A stretch of DNA of 64,000 nucleotides from Rhodococcus ruber (lineage in GTDB: Bacteria > Actinomycetota > Actinomycetes > Mycobacteriales > Mycobacteriaceae), in assembly GCF_027270735.1 (NCBI RefSeq), contig NZ_JAPWIJ010000006.1, positions 310,001 through 374,000 on the forward strand. Reading direction: 5' to 3'. Position 1 is the first letter of the stretch. Each line of letters starts with the position of its first letter. A model generated the notes under the pieces. It had not been told where the DNA came from and searched no databases. It saw nothing but the letters and a program-made list of their open reading frames with translations. Made by a program: the position numbers and the translations under genes. Positions 35,982 to 44,565 of this stretch are shown piece by piece.

Positions 35982-37345
35982 GTGACGTCGACGTTCTCGT
36001 CCTCGGCGGTGGATCCGGCGGGTACTCCTGCGCCCTGCGGGCCGAACAGCTCGGCCTGTCGGTCGCGCTGATCGAGGAGGACAAGCTCGGCGGCACGTGC
36101 CTGCACCGCGGATGTATCCCCACCAAGGCTCTGCTGCACACCGCCGAGGTGGCCGACGCGGTCCGCGGTTCGTCACATGTCGGCGTCACCGCATCGTTTG
36201 CGGGCGTAGATATGCCAGCGGCACTGGACTATCAGCGCAGCGTGGTCGCCGGCCTGTACTCCGGACTGCAAGGGCTATTGAAGCGGCCGGGCATCGAAAT
36301 CGTGTCCGGTCGCGGCCAGGTGGTCGGTCCTCGTACGGTCGAGGTGGAGGGTCGACGCATCACCGGGTCTTCGCTGGTCCTCGCGACCGGTTCGTATTCG
36401 CGCACCATCCCGGGCATCGAGCTTGGACCTCGCGTTCTCACCAGCGACGACGCATTGGCGCTCGACCGTATCTCCGAGTCTGTCGTCGTACTGGGCGGCG
36501 GTGTCATCGGTATCGAATTCGCCAGTATCTGGGCCTCTTTCGGTGCCAAGGTCACTGTCGCCGAGGCACTCGATCGTATCGTTCCGGGCGAAGACGAATG
36601 GTCGTCGAAGCAGTTGACGAAGGCATTGCGCAAGCGCGGCATCGACATTCGTACCGGCACCAAGGTCGAGAGCGTCACCGAATCCGCCGACGACGTTTCG
36701 GTGGCGCTGTCGTCCGGCGACACCCTCTTGGCCGATCTCGTACTCGTGTCCGTCGGACGTGGACCTCGCACCGACGGCCTCGGTCTAGCTGAGCAGGGCA
36801 TCGTCACCGAACGGGATTTCGTCACCGTCGACGACAATCTGCTCACCACCGCGGACGGCGTCTATGCCGTCGGCGACATCGTGGCGGGGTATCAGTTGGC
36901 TCATCGCGGTTTTCAGCACGGCATGTTCGTTGCCGAACACATTGCCGGCCTTTCGCCCGCACGCATCGACGGCGATCTCGTTCCGCGCGTGACGTATTCG
37001 CACCCCGAGGTGGCATCGGTGGGACTCACCGAGAAGGCGGCGGAGGAGAAGTACGGCACGGTGACGTCGGTGGTCTACGACCTCGGCGGCAACGGCAAGA
37101 GCCGCATTCTCTCCACCGCCGGCGGAGTCAAGGTGATTCGAGCACGCGATGACGGCCCGGTCGTCGGCGTCCACCTCGTCGGTGACCGCGTGGGCGAATT
37201 GATCGGCGAGGCACAACTCGCGGTTGCGTGGGAAGCACTGCCATCGGAGGTCGGTAGCTTCGTGCACGCCCACCCCACGCAGAACGAGGCACTCGGTGAA
37301 GCTATGATGATGTTGTCGGGGCGGCCGTTGCACGCGCATAGTTGA
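35978..37345 (+). CDS. lpdA: Dihydrolipoyl dehydrogenase E3
   Basis: The 455-residue flavoprotein has the FAD-binding LGGGSGGYSCAL (9-20), the redox-active disulfide in GGTCLHRGCIP (Cys41, Cys46), an NAD-binding VVLGGGVIGIEFAS, AVGDIVAGYQLAH, and the C-terminal active-site HAHPTQNEALGEA with the catalytic His and Glu. It reoxidises the E2 lipoyl group. ATGA overlap with bkdC makes it the fourth gene of the operon. After it, 134 bp separate it from the convergent SIR2 gene; they contain only a short CCGCGTACGCGG palindrome and no clear terminator. Confidence 0.92.
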   Translation: MSDVDVLVLGGGSGGYSCALRAEQLGLSVALIEEDKLGGTCLHRGCIPTKALLHTAEVADAVRGSSHVGVTASFAGVDMPAALDYQRSVVAGLYSGLQGLLKRPGIEIVSGRGQVVGPRTVEVEGRRITGSSLVLATGSYSRTIPGIELGPRVLTSDDALALDRISESVVVLGGGVIGIEFASIWASFGAKVTVAEALDRIVPGEDEWSSKQLTKALRKRGIDIRTGTKVESVTESADDVSVALSSGDTLLADLVLVSVGRGPRTDGLGLAEQGIVTERDFVTVDDNLLTTADGVYAVGDIVAGYQLAHRGFQHGMFVAEHIAGLSPARIDGDLVPRVTYSHPEVASVGLTEKAAEEKYGTVTSVVYDLGGNGKSRILSTAGGVKVIRARDDGPVVGVHLVGDRVGELIGEAQLAVAWEALPSEVGSFVHAHPTQNEALGEAMMMLSGRPLHAHS

Positions 37346-37479
37346 ACGCGAGAGGCTGTAGGTGTCCCCACGACGCTTAACATTGGCTGTGGCGGTCCGC
37401 ACCTGGTAGACCCCTGCCCTATTAGCTTCGGCGGATCTCACTTCCCGCGTACGCGGTGTCTATCTTGAACCGCTCGCCG

Positions 37480-39159
37480 CTACTGCATGCGTGTCGCACT
37501 TAAGTTCCGAATCCTAAGGCGGTCTACGAACTGACGAATCGCTTTTACGAGCCTTCTTGAGTCGGCACCAGAAATCGTATCCGCCGTATGAATCGTCTGG
37601 TTACGCCGATTCACCGCTTCTTCGATACTTAGCTTTTCCTCAACCGAGATGAACAGATCCCGCCTCTCGGCTTCCTTTAGCATCGACCGAAGCGGGGTAG
37701 GCCGAGGCGAGTCGCGGGCGTTGGCAGCAAATATCTCGGACAATGCGACTTCCAACAAAGAGACGGCCGATATCAACGCAGCCCCATACTCGCGATGTCT
37801 GAGCAAACGCTCCGGTTCCGCATTTTCGGAAAATTCCTTCTGCGCCACGGAGGAAAGCCAATCTCGGAAGTGACGTACAAATTCATCGGGGCTGACCTCG
37901 AACCGGGCTGGTCGCATGAGAGCGAATCGTCCATGTAGCGCCGATGGCACCGAGGGACGCGACTCCGAGAGAACAAGCAAGACGTTGCTCGCGTCCTTCT
38001 GCGCGACAGCCATCGCAACTTCGTACTCACTCGCCTGGTCGCCGACCTCGGCCACGACGTAAGCCGCCCGGCTTATCAGAGTGTCGAGCTTTGCAGAGAT
38101 TGTGCCCGGCGGACTGAACATATCGCGCGCTGTAACGGGGACCAGTCCGTGTGCTTCAACTTCAGGAAAGATGAAGTCACGGTACCAACCGATCAGTTTG
38201 GCTGGAATCGCGAAGTAGCAGATTCGGCTCGGCTCCTCCAGTACCAGAAAATCGGCGGTGACACGGTCGTCTGCGTTTACGCTTTTCTCCGGCAGCCGAT
38301 CACGCCAGTACTTAGCGAGTTCGGTGAAGAACTGCTCCAGCTCACCTCCAATGCTTAGCCCGCGAACTTTAGGAAGGTTAATGACCTTTACCCCCCGTCG
38401 TTCATATCTGCTGACCACGTGGGGAGGGCAATCAATCTGCACCGTCCAAAGCGGACGGTACATACGACCGAGACGTCGCTTTATCAGTGCGAGAATTTGT
38501 CTAGTGTCCGGGTCGTCAAGGCTGTATCCGACAAGAATCCCAGTACGCTCGACAAGCATCGCTGTAACACTCGTCACCAGCAACGGGAATGTATGGAGAA
38601 ATTGGTCGTAATCCTCCTCTGTAATTACCATCCTGGCGGGATGATTTATATCGCCGTGAAGCTTGATTATGCGGGGGCCAGCGTATCTATTCGGCGTCGA
38701 GAGCTGAGTTTCGTCTACAACAGGAAGGCATCCCTTATTGATCTGCTCGTAGGCCCTCTCAAGCAGTAGGTCAAAATTGGTTGTGACGACATTTGCAAAC
38801 CCGACCCGCGCGAAAGCGAGATGAGTCGGTCCAGGCGCTGCGTCGTACGCTCGTATCAGTGAGGCGGTCCTGTCAACGAGTGCGACACGCCCAAAAGCCT
38901 GTTCAAAGGCTGAGATGATCTCGAGTGTCCCGCTGGTCACGTCTGTGCCGTCCACATCACTTCCCAACGCGGCACCCAACTCAATCCACGAAACGGGCGG
39001 CTTTCCCCCCTGTACTACCGCGTTTCTGGAGAACCCGGCACCAACGATCGGCAGCCAAGCTCCCTCGACTAATTCGTCAAGCAGGTGTCGCGGAACATGA
39101 TCGATGAGTGGTGCCACGGGCTCCAACCTAGCTTGAGTTCGGTTCACCTGGTCTTGCAT
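37480..39159 (-). CDS. SIR2-like NADase fused to TIR/deoxyribosyltransferase-like and HEPN-like domains
   Basis: The 559-residue protein starts at the ATG giving MQDQVNRTQARLEP. A SIR2_2-type domain (about 25-285) shows VGAGFSRN (39-46), TTNFD (126-130), the catalytic His168 in KLHGD and GYSLDDPD (211-218). A middle Rossmann-like region (about 312-415: CYFAIPAK, ARDMFSPP, ASEYEVAMAVAQ) resembles TIR-like or nucleoside deoxyribosyltransferase folds, which bind NAD-type substrates. The C-terminal helical region (about 450-550) contains RNQTIH (Arg519-His524), fitting the RNxxxH motif of HEPN RNases. SIR2 defence proteins deplete NAD+ on phage infection; that role is inferred. Base composition is lower in G+C than its neighbours. 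Confidence 0.8.
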   Translation of the reverse strand: MQDQVNRTQARLEPVAPLIDHVPRHLLDELVEGAWLPIVGAGFSRNAVVQGGKPPVSWIELGAALGSDVDGTDVTSGTLEIISAFEQAFGRVALVDRTASLIRAYDAAPGPTHLAFARVGFANVVTTNFDLLLERAYEQINKGCLPVVDETQLSTPNRYAGPRIIKLHGDINHPARMVITEEDYDQFLHTFPLLVTSVTAMLVERTGILVGYSLDDPDTRQILALIKRRLGRMYRPLWTVQIDCPPHVVSRYERRGVKVINLPKVRGLSIGGELEQFFTELAKYWRDRLPEKSVNADDRVTADFLVLEEPSRICYFAIPAKLIGWYRDFIFPEVEAHGLVPVTARDMFSPPGTISAKLDTLISRAAYVVAEVGDQASEYEVAMAVAQKDASNVLLVLSESRPSVPSALHGRFALMRPARFEVSPDEFVRHFRDWLSSVAQKEFSENAEPERLLRHREYGAALISAVSLLEVALSEIFAANARDSPRPTPLRSMLKEAERRDLFISVEEKLSIEEAVNRRNQTIHTADTISGADSRRLVKAIRQFVDRLRIRNLSATRMQ

Positions 39160-39494
39160 TGGAGTGTTGGCGCGGCGCAAAGATTGAACCCCCAGGTCGA
39201 ATCTTGGGGTACGAACCGAGGCAGTCGGCGACCGCCCCGCACCCGCTGTCAACCAGTGGGGCCGATTTACTGCTCCATCACGCCACCAGTATTCACCGTC
39301 GAGCGTAGGAATTTTCTGAATGATGAGTCAGCTGGCATCGATGCCGCTTGAGGAGCTGGATTGGGACTCACCGCATTCCGGCTCTCGCATGCAACACTTG
39401 AACTCATGAAAGCCATTCAGTATCGGAGGAACGCGGTGGCATAGCCTGAGCCAAGTGGACCGATAGTGTCAGACCCCACGTCTATCATCGATAC
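39160..39494. other. Intergenic region between divergent SIR2 and TIR genes
   Basis: This 335-bp gap has no convincing gene. It must hold the promoters of both divergent genes. Just upstream of the TIR start, GATAG (39462-39466) and CTATC (39482-39486) form a short inverted repeat with a 15-bp spacer. I see no tRNA end, direct repeat or IS remnant. Confidence 0.55.
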
Positions 39495-40196
39495 ATGGCG
39501 CAATGTACAGCACCGTCTAGAGGCCACCACACTGCAAGTGGGCGCGCGAACTGCCCTGCATGCAGCGGCAGGGGCAGTTACTACCCGTCGTACGCATATG
39601 GCGGCGGGCAGTCGTCCGCGTACAGCGGCGGAACGAGGTTAAACAGCTCATCCGGAGGGAGTAGCGGAGGCTCGCGTCGGACTAGGACCGGCCGGTCGGT
39701 GTCGTACACCTCGACAGAGTGGCGCACCGTCGAGCCGTTCACGAGGAAGGCGAGCGAGCAGGCCCAGACGCATCCAGAGCGCCGCGACCTGTTTCTGTGC
39801 CACGCGTGGGACGACAGACAAGGTAGCGCGAAGGATTTGTACAGCTTCTTGAAAGCAAACGGCGCTTCAGTCTGGTTTAGCGAGGAAGATCTCCCCCTCG
39901 GTTCGCTCATGATCCGCGAGATCGACAAAGGCCTCCGGAATTCCCGCGTCGGGATTGTGCTGGTCACGCCTGCGCTGCTCAAGAGTATCGAGGCCGAGGG
40001 TGTGGCCGAGAAGGAACTCGCAGTATTGCTGTCGAGTCGTCGCGTTGTCCCCGTTCTGCACGGAGTGAGCTTCGACGATCTCAACGATGTGAGCCCGATG
40101 CTCGCCTCGCATGCTGGACTGAACACGAAAGACTCTTCATTGAACGATGTTGCAGCCAAAGTCGCCGCCGCCGCCGCCGCCCTGCCTGCCGACTAG
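39495..40196 (+). CDS. TIR domain protein with N-terminal Cys/His knuckle
   Basis: The 233-residue protein begins with a probable zinc knuckle: Cys4, His11/His12, Cys20 and Cys23 (NCPAC). A Gly/Ser/Tyr-rich linker (about 25-75) follows. The TIR domain (about 97-225) shows DLFLCHAWDD, ASVWFSEEDLPLGSLMIREIDKGLRNSRVGIVLVTPALLKS and EKELAVLL, in which Glu174 matches the catalytic glutamate of NAD-cleaving TIR domains. Bacterial TIR proteins hydrolyse NAD+ or make cADPR-type signals in phage defence. It is divergent from the SIR2 gene, 335 bp apart, and both share reduced G+C. Partnership is inferred. Confidence 0.82.
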   Translation: MAQCTAPSRGHHTASGRANCPACSGRGSYYPSYAYGGGQSSAYSGGTRLNSSSGGSSGGSRRTRTGRSVSYTSTEWRTVEPFTRKASEQAQTHPERRDLFLCHAWDDRQGSAKDLYSFLKANGASVWFSEEDLPLGSLMIREIDKGLRNSRVGIVLVTPALLKSIEAEGVAEKELAVLLSSRRVVPVLHGVSFDDLNDVSPMLASHAGLNTKDSSLNDVAAKVAAAAAALPAD

Positions 40197-40398
40197 GTGT
40201 CAGCCCAGCAGTGGAACTACCGGTCCGTCTTCGGGGGCGGCATCGCCACGGTGGGGGCTTGACCAATGCTGTAGACGTTTGGTTGGTCGAGTCGATCAAC
40301 TCAGTCGACTGGTCGGCGAAGATTTCGCCGAGAATGCCGCCCGCCAGCGCTCAGATAACCTGTTTCGGTCATCAGCTCGCTGCAGTCTGAGAACAGAC

Positions 40399-40439
40399 GA
40401 CGAAAGCCCCGCAACTCGGCTCGTTGCGGGGCTTTCGTC
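40399..40439. terminator. Strong bidirectional terminator
   Basis: A perfect 17-bp stem (GACGAAAGCCCCGCAAC, 40399-40415, pairing with 40423-40439) with a 7-base loop lies between the TIR gene and the convergent MFS gene, 10 bp from the MFS stop. The A-rich/T-rich stem ends make it a plausible intrinsic terminator in both directions. Confidence 0.85.
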
Positions 40440-40448
40440 ACAGATAGC

Positions 40449-41750
40449 TCAGACGTTCAGATCCTCGTCCCTACGGTTCTTGATGCGCGAGGTCGCAATG
40501 AAGGAGATTGCGGCCAGGATCATCAGGTAGATCGAGATGGACATCGAAGTGCCGGTTCCCTTGAACAGTGCCTCGGAAATCGTGGGAACGAACGCTCCAC
40601 CGAGCACCGTGCCGATGGCGTAGCCGATGGATGCGCCACTGAATCGGACTGCAGCAGGGAACATCTCGGCGTACAGCGCCGGCTGCGGTCCGTAGGCGAG
40701 GCCGAGTCCGACGGCGAAGAGACCGAGGGCCACGTAGATCCAGTGCAATTCACCGGTGTCGACGAGCAGGAAGAACGGGATGGCGCACAACACCATCGAT
40801 GCGTTGCCCAGGTTCATGATGGCGGTCCGGGAGTAGCGGTCGGACAGATACGCGCCGAGCAGGGTGAACACACCCCACACGAGAGCGGCGAAAAGACTGG
40901 CCACCAACACGTCCACACGGGCGAGCCCGTGCTCCCTCGTCGAGTACGCGACGATGAAGCCACCGACGATGATGTAACCATTGCCGTTGTTGCCGACGAA
41001 CGACAGCGCTGCGAGCATCACCTGCTTCTTGTTGGTGCGCCACAGTGCACGAACGGGAGTGTGGTTGCGCTCCTTGCGTTCTGCGAGCTCCTTGAACACC
41101 GGAGTCTCTTCGACGCGGCGGCGGATGTAGAAGCCGACGAGTATCAGGACGAAGCTGATGAGGAACGGAATACGCCAGCCCCAGGCCTCGAACTGCTCTT
41201 CGCTGAGCAAACCGGTGCACAGTGCCAACGTTCCCACTGCAATGAGCATGCCGAGTGGGACACCCATCTGGGTTGCTGCGCCGTATATTCCGCGCTTGCC
41301 CTTCGGTGCATGCTCGACGGCCATCAGTGCCGCGCCGCCCCACTCGCCGCCGGTCGAGAACCCCTGCAGGATGCGCAACACGATCAGGATGATCGGAGCC
41401 CAGATGCCGATGGTCGCGTACGTGGGCAACAGGCCCATTCCGACGGTGGCCGCGCCCATCAGGGTGAGGGTCGCGATGAGGACCTTCTTGCGGCCGATCT
41501 TATCGCCGAAGTACCCCGCGACGATGGCCCCGAGAGGACGGAAGACGAAGCTGATACCGATGGTGACGTAGGCGACCAACTGCCCGGACGAGCCCATGGG
41601 CGCGAAGAACAGCTGAGCGAAGATCAGCGACGCGGCCTGCGCGTAGATGAAGAAGTCGTACCACTCGACGGTGGTTCCGACCATGCTGGCCATCGCGGCG
41701 CGGCGATGCTCACGCGACACCCCGGTGGGCGTCTCGACCTGTGTTGTCAT
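40449..41750 (-). CDS. MFS transporter, metabolite:H+ symporter (MHS) family
   Basis: The 433-residue protein has 12 predicted membrane segments and the MHS-family hallmarks: MASMVGTTVEWYDFFIYAQAA at the N terminus, GYFGDKIGRKKVL after the second segment, and RILQGFSTGGEWGGAALMAVEHAPKGKRG. MHS members import organic acids such as shikimate, 2-oxoglutarate, proline/betaine or aromatic acids. A PaaR-like box lies 113 bp upstream in the shared gap with the FAD oxidase gene, so an aromatic acid related to phenylacetate is a reasonable guess (inference). Confidence 0.88.
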   Translation of the reverse strand: MTTQVETPTGVSREHRRAAMASMVGTTVEWYDFFIYAQAASLIFAQLFFAPMGSSGQLVAYVTIGISFVFRPLGAIVAGYFGDKIGRKKVLIATLTLMGAATVGMGLLPTYATIGIWAPIILIVLRILQGFSTGGEWGGAALMAVEHAPKGKRGIYGAATQMGVPLGMLIAVGTLALCTGLLSEEQFEAWGWRIPFLISFVLILVGFYIRRRVEETPVFKELAERKERNHTPVRALWRTNKKQVMLAALSFVGNNGNGYIIVGGFIVAYSTREHGLARVDVLVASLFAALVWGVFTLLGAYLSDRYSRTAIMNLGNASMVLCAIPFFLLVDTGELHWIYVALGLFAVGLGLAYGPQPALYAEMFPAAVRFSGASIGYAIGTVLGGAFVPTISEALFKGTGTSMSISIYLMILAAISFIATSRIKNRRDEDLNV

Positions 41751-41862
41751 CGACGATCTCGTTTCGTTCGGGCTCCGGCGCTCGTAAGAGCGAGCGACAG
41801 TTCGGAGTGACGTGGGGTATGAACAGCGGCGGATTCAGGTACCGACGAACCGGATAAAACTC

Positions 41863-41880
41863 ACCGTCCATTCGGTCGGT
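41863..41880. promoter_or_regulatory. PaaR-like box between MFS gene and FAD oxidase gene
   Basis: ACCG-TCCATT-CGGT followed by CGGT fits the pattern ACCGN6CGGT seen before paaZ, the thiolase and paaA. It shares 17 bases TTCGGTCGGTAATTAC(C/G) with the paaZ site. The 282-bp divergent gap also holds both promoters; nothing else is visible in it. Confidence 0.6.
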
Positions 41881-42032
41881 AATTACGGTGACCGGCGCCA
41901 CCGTAGTTTGTCAAGGTGGTCGCGTGCATAACAAGGCCCTACCCACACTTCGTCGGAAACTACCGATCGAGGCCTCGTGCTTCGTCCGAAACGACGCAGA
42001 CATCGACAGTGACGCCGGACATACTCGAAGCC

Positions 42033-43439
42033 ATGACTGCTCCGACCACCCTCGTTCTACATTCGCCGGTCATCGACGAACTGATGCGCGCCCTCGGTGC
42101 CGACGCGGTGGTGACCGACCCGGACATTCTAAAGAGCTTCCGGCACGATGCCGCCGCTCTGTGCGAATCCGCGCTACCCCTGGCGGCAGTGCTACCGAGC
42201 ACCGAATCGGACGTACAGGCGATCATGAAAATCGCATCGGCACATCGCATTCCCGTGGTGCCGCAGGGTGCATTGACCGGCCTGGCGGGAGCCGCGAACA
42301 CCAGCGTCGGAGCCATTGCCCTCAATACTCGGCGCATGAACAAGATCGTCGAGTTGGACGTCGTCAATCGCACCGCCGTCGTGCAACCCGGTGTCACCAA
42401 CAAAGAGCTGAAAGATGCCGCCTTGCAGCAGGGACTGACGTACCTCCCTGACCCGTCCAGCTGGGAGGCGTCGACGATCGGCGGCAACATCGCCACCAAC
42501 GCCGGCGGCCTGTGCTGCGTCAAATACGGCGTCACAGCACGATTCGTCCGTGGGCTGCGCGTCGTACTCGCCGACGGCCGCGCGACGTTCGTCGGTCGAC
42601 GCACCGTCAAAGGCGTGGCTGGGCTCTCTCTGGCCGAACTGTTCGTCGGCTCCGAGGGAACGCTCGGCATCATCACCGAGGCCACCGTCGGCCTCGATTT
42701 CCCCAGCGCCGTACCACTCACGATGGCTGCGACCTTCCCCTCCACTGTCGCTGCAGGAGAGGCAGTGTCGAGGATTCGTGCGGCAGGTATCACCCCGAGC
42801 CTGTTCGAGTTGTTGGACCGCACCACCATCGCCGCTATCGACGCCTATGCCCGGATGGACTTCGGCACGGACGCCGCGGCCGTGCTGATCGCCCAATCCG
42901 ACATCGGCGCAGGCGCCGTCGAGGAGCTCGAGGCCATTGCCGCACTGTGTACCGAATCCGGTGCGATCGATGTGGCCGTCGCCGAGGACGAGGTCGAATC
43001 GGAGCAACTCGTGCAGGCCCGACGACTGGCGTACCCCGCACTCGAGCGTCTCGGTTCACCGTTGGTCGACGATGTGTCCGTACCCATTTCGCAACTCGCC
43101 ACGATGATCGACGAGGTGGGTTGGGTTGCAGACCGGCTGGGCATCGTCATCGGAGTCGTCGGCCACGCAGGGGACGGCAACATCCATCCGACGGTCATCG
43201 TCGACCCCCTCGACCCCTCATCGTTGGCCAAGGCGCACAGCGCGTTCGACGAGATTGCAGCATTCGCCCTCTCGCTCGGTGGAACCATCACCGGCGAGCA
43301 CGGGGTGGGACTGCTCAAGCGGGACCTTCTCGAGACCGAACTCGATTCGGTTGCAGCGGAACTGCAGCGCGGCATCAAGGAATTGCTGGACCCGCACTAT
43401 CTGCTCAATCCCGGGAAGGTACTCACCGCCCGGCCCTGA
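42033..43439 (+). CDS. FAD-linked 2-hydroxyacid oxidase/dehydrogenase (GlcD-like)
   Basis: The 468-residue protein (start MTAPTTLVLHSPV; a GTG 24 bp upstream is possible) has the PCMH FAD-binding region VVPQGALTGLAGAANTSVGAIAL and WEASTIGGNIATNAGGLCCVKYGVT, and a C-terminal FAD-linked oxidase domain with GHAGDGNIHPTVIVD and TITGEHGVGLLKRDLL. Relatives oxidise glycolate, D-lactate or other D-2-hydroxyacids. With the divergent MFS gene and PaaR-like box, an aromatic 2-hydroxyacid such as phenyllactate or mandelate is conceivable (inference). Its end overlaps the CdaR/PucR gene by 17 bp. Confidence 0.85.
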   Translation: MTAPTTLVLHSPVIDELMRALGADAVVTDPDILKSFRHDAAALCESALPLAAVLPSTESDVQAIMKIASAHRIPVVPQGALTGLAGAANTSVGAIALNTRRMNKIVELDVVNRTAVVQPGVTNKELKDAALQQGLTYLPDPSSWEASTIGGNIATNAGGLCCVKYGVTARFVRGLRVVLADGRATFVGRRTVKGVAGLSLAELFVGSEGTLGIITEATVGLDFPSAVPLTMAATFPSTVAAGEAVSRIRAAGITPSLFELLDRTTIAAIDAYARMDFGTDAAAVLIAQSDIGAGAVEELEAIAALCTESGAIDVAVAEDEVESEQLVQARRLAYPALERLGSPLVDDVSVPISQLATMIDEVGWVADRLGIVIGVVGHAGDGNIHPTVIVDPLDPSSLAKAHSAFDEIAAFALSLGGTITGEHGVGLLKRDLLETELDSVAAELQRGIKELLDPHYLLNPGKVLTARP

Positions 43440-44535
43440 GCCGTAGCGACATCCACACCAGCAACCGGGTGTCCGCGTCGTCGAGATCGAGACCGAACAA
43501 CTCCTTGGTACGCCGGAGCCGGTAGCGAAAGGTGTTGGGGTGCAGGTACAGCGATGCAGCTGCGGCGGCAACGTTGGACTCGTGCGCCAACAACGCCAGC
43601 ACCGTCGCGGCGTACTCGGTGCCTTCCGAAGCATCGCAGGAGAGCATCCGCTCGACGGCAGGCAACGCCAACGACACCTCCGACAGCGCCGCCCCCGCTC
43701 TCCGAAGAGTGATCGGGATCCGATTCTGCTCGAATGTCGTTGTCTGTGAGCCTGTTTCCATCACGTCGAGTACCCAGTGAGCATGTCTGAGCGCTATCGC
43801 GGGACGGGCGTCCGGGCCACCGATCGCGAAGCTCACCGCGGCACCGAAGGCCGTCTCCGCCCGTCGTCGAACCTCCTCTGCCTCCGCAGCGAATGCGCGT
43901 TCGTCGTGGGACTCCACCACCAGCAGGACGGTGTTCCCGTCGACGATGCATCCGGAGTCACCGGCATCGCCGAACGTGAGCTGAAGCAGGCCAGCGAGCT
44001 GTACCTGCATGCTCTGCGCTCGCGGCGAATCCACTTTTGCGGCCAGAACGGCGTAGCGCTTTCCCGGCGTAGTGACGACCTCGGGATCGGTCAGTAACGC
44101 ACGCACCCTGGGATTGTCGGCATCGGCCGGATGATGTCGGGCCGACAACAACGGCACTGCAGCTGCGGCCGCACGCGTCAATGCAGCCACTGCCGCAGGG
44201 GCCGGCGAACGGATACCAGCACCGGACGCAATGCACCAGATGGAGCCGAGGTACTCACCGTCGACCGACACCGCTACTGCCAGACGCGGTAGCGCACCGG
44301 CCACATCGACTACGTGAACGGTCGAGCTGCGCCGGAAGTCAGGATCGATGTGATGCACCATGTATCGAGCCGGGACCTGCTTGCCCAGAATACCGTCGCG
44401 TCGCACGTCGTCGATCGGCTGCCCCGGCACCGACGAATACGCCACCACATAGCCCTGCGGATCCATCACCGACACCGCACCACCCACCGCAGTGGCGGTG
44501 GCGTCTGCCAGCGCCGACAGGTCTGCAGCGGTCAC
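43423..44535 (-). CDS. CdaR/PucR family transcriptional regulator
   Basis: The 370-residue protein has an N-terminal GAF-like sensory region (VSVMDPQGYVVAYSS...), a central GGDEF-like region without catalytic motifs, and the C-terminal PucR-type helix-turn-helix (TVLALLAHESNVAAAAASLYLHPNTFRYRLRRTKELFGLDL). CdaR relatives sense sugar acids such as glycerate. It lies 30 bp downstream of paaI in the same direction, so it may be read from the paaZ promoter, yet it also faces the FAD oxidase gene tail to tail. Target unknown. Confidence 0.85.
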   Translation of the reverse strand: MTAADLSALADATATAVGGAVSVMDPQGYVVAYSSVPGQPIDDVRRDGILGKQVPARYMVHHIDPDFRRSSTVHVVDVAGALPRLAVAVSVDGEYLGSIWCIASGAGIRSPAPAAVAALTRAAAAAVPLLSARHHPADADNPRVRALLTDPEVVTTPGKRYAVLAAKVDSPRAQSMQVQLAGLLQLTFGDAGDSGCIVDGNTVLLVVESHDERAFAAEAEEVRRRAETAFGAAVSFAIGGPDARPAIALRHAHWVLDVMETGSQTTTFEQNRIPITLRRAGAALSEVSLALPAVERMLSCDASEGTEYAATVLALLAHESNVAAAAASLYLHPNTFRYRLRRTKELFGLDLDDADTRLLVWMSLRLRAGR

Positions 44536-44565
44536 CGACTCACAGTACTTCCACGCGCCGGATCG

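Noticed and set aside
37443..37454. CCGCGTACGCGG palindrome as terminator or attachment site
   Set aside because: It is only 12 bp with no loop or T-run, and no second copy was seen at the other island border.
37346..40448. Direct repeats or integrase marking the island as an integrated element
   Set aside because: Comparing 37346-37479 with 40197-40448 by eye showed no shared stretch of useful length, and there is no recombinase gene or tRNA end.
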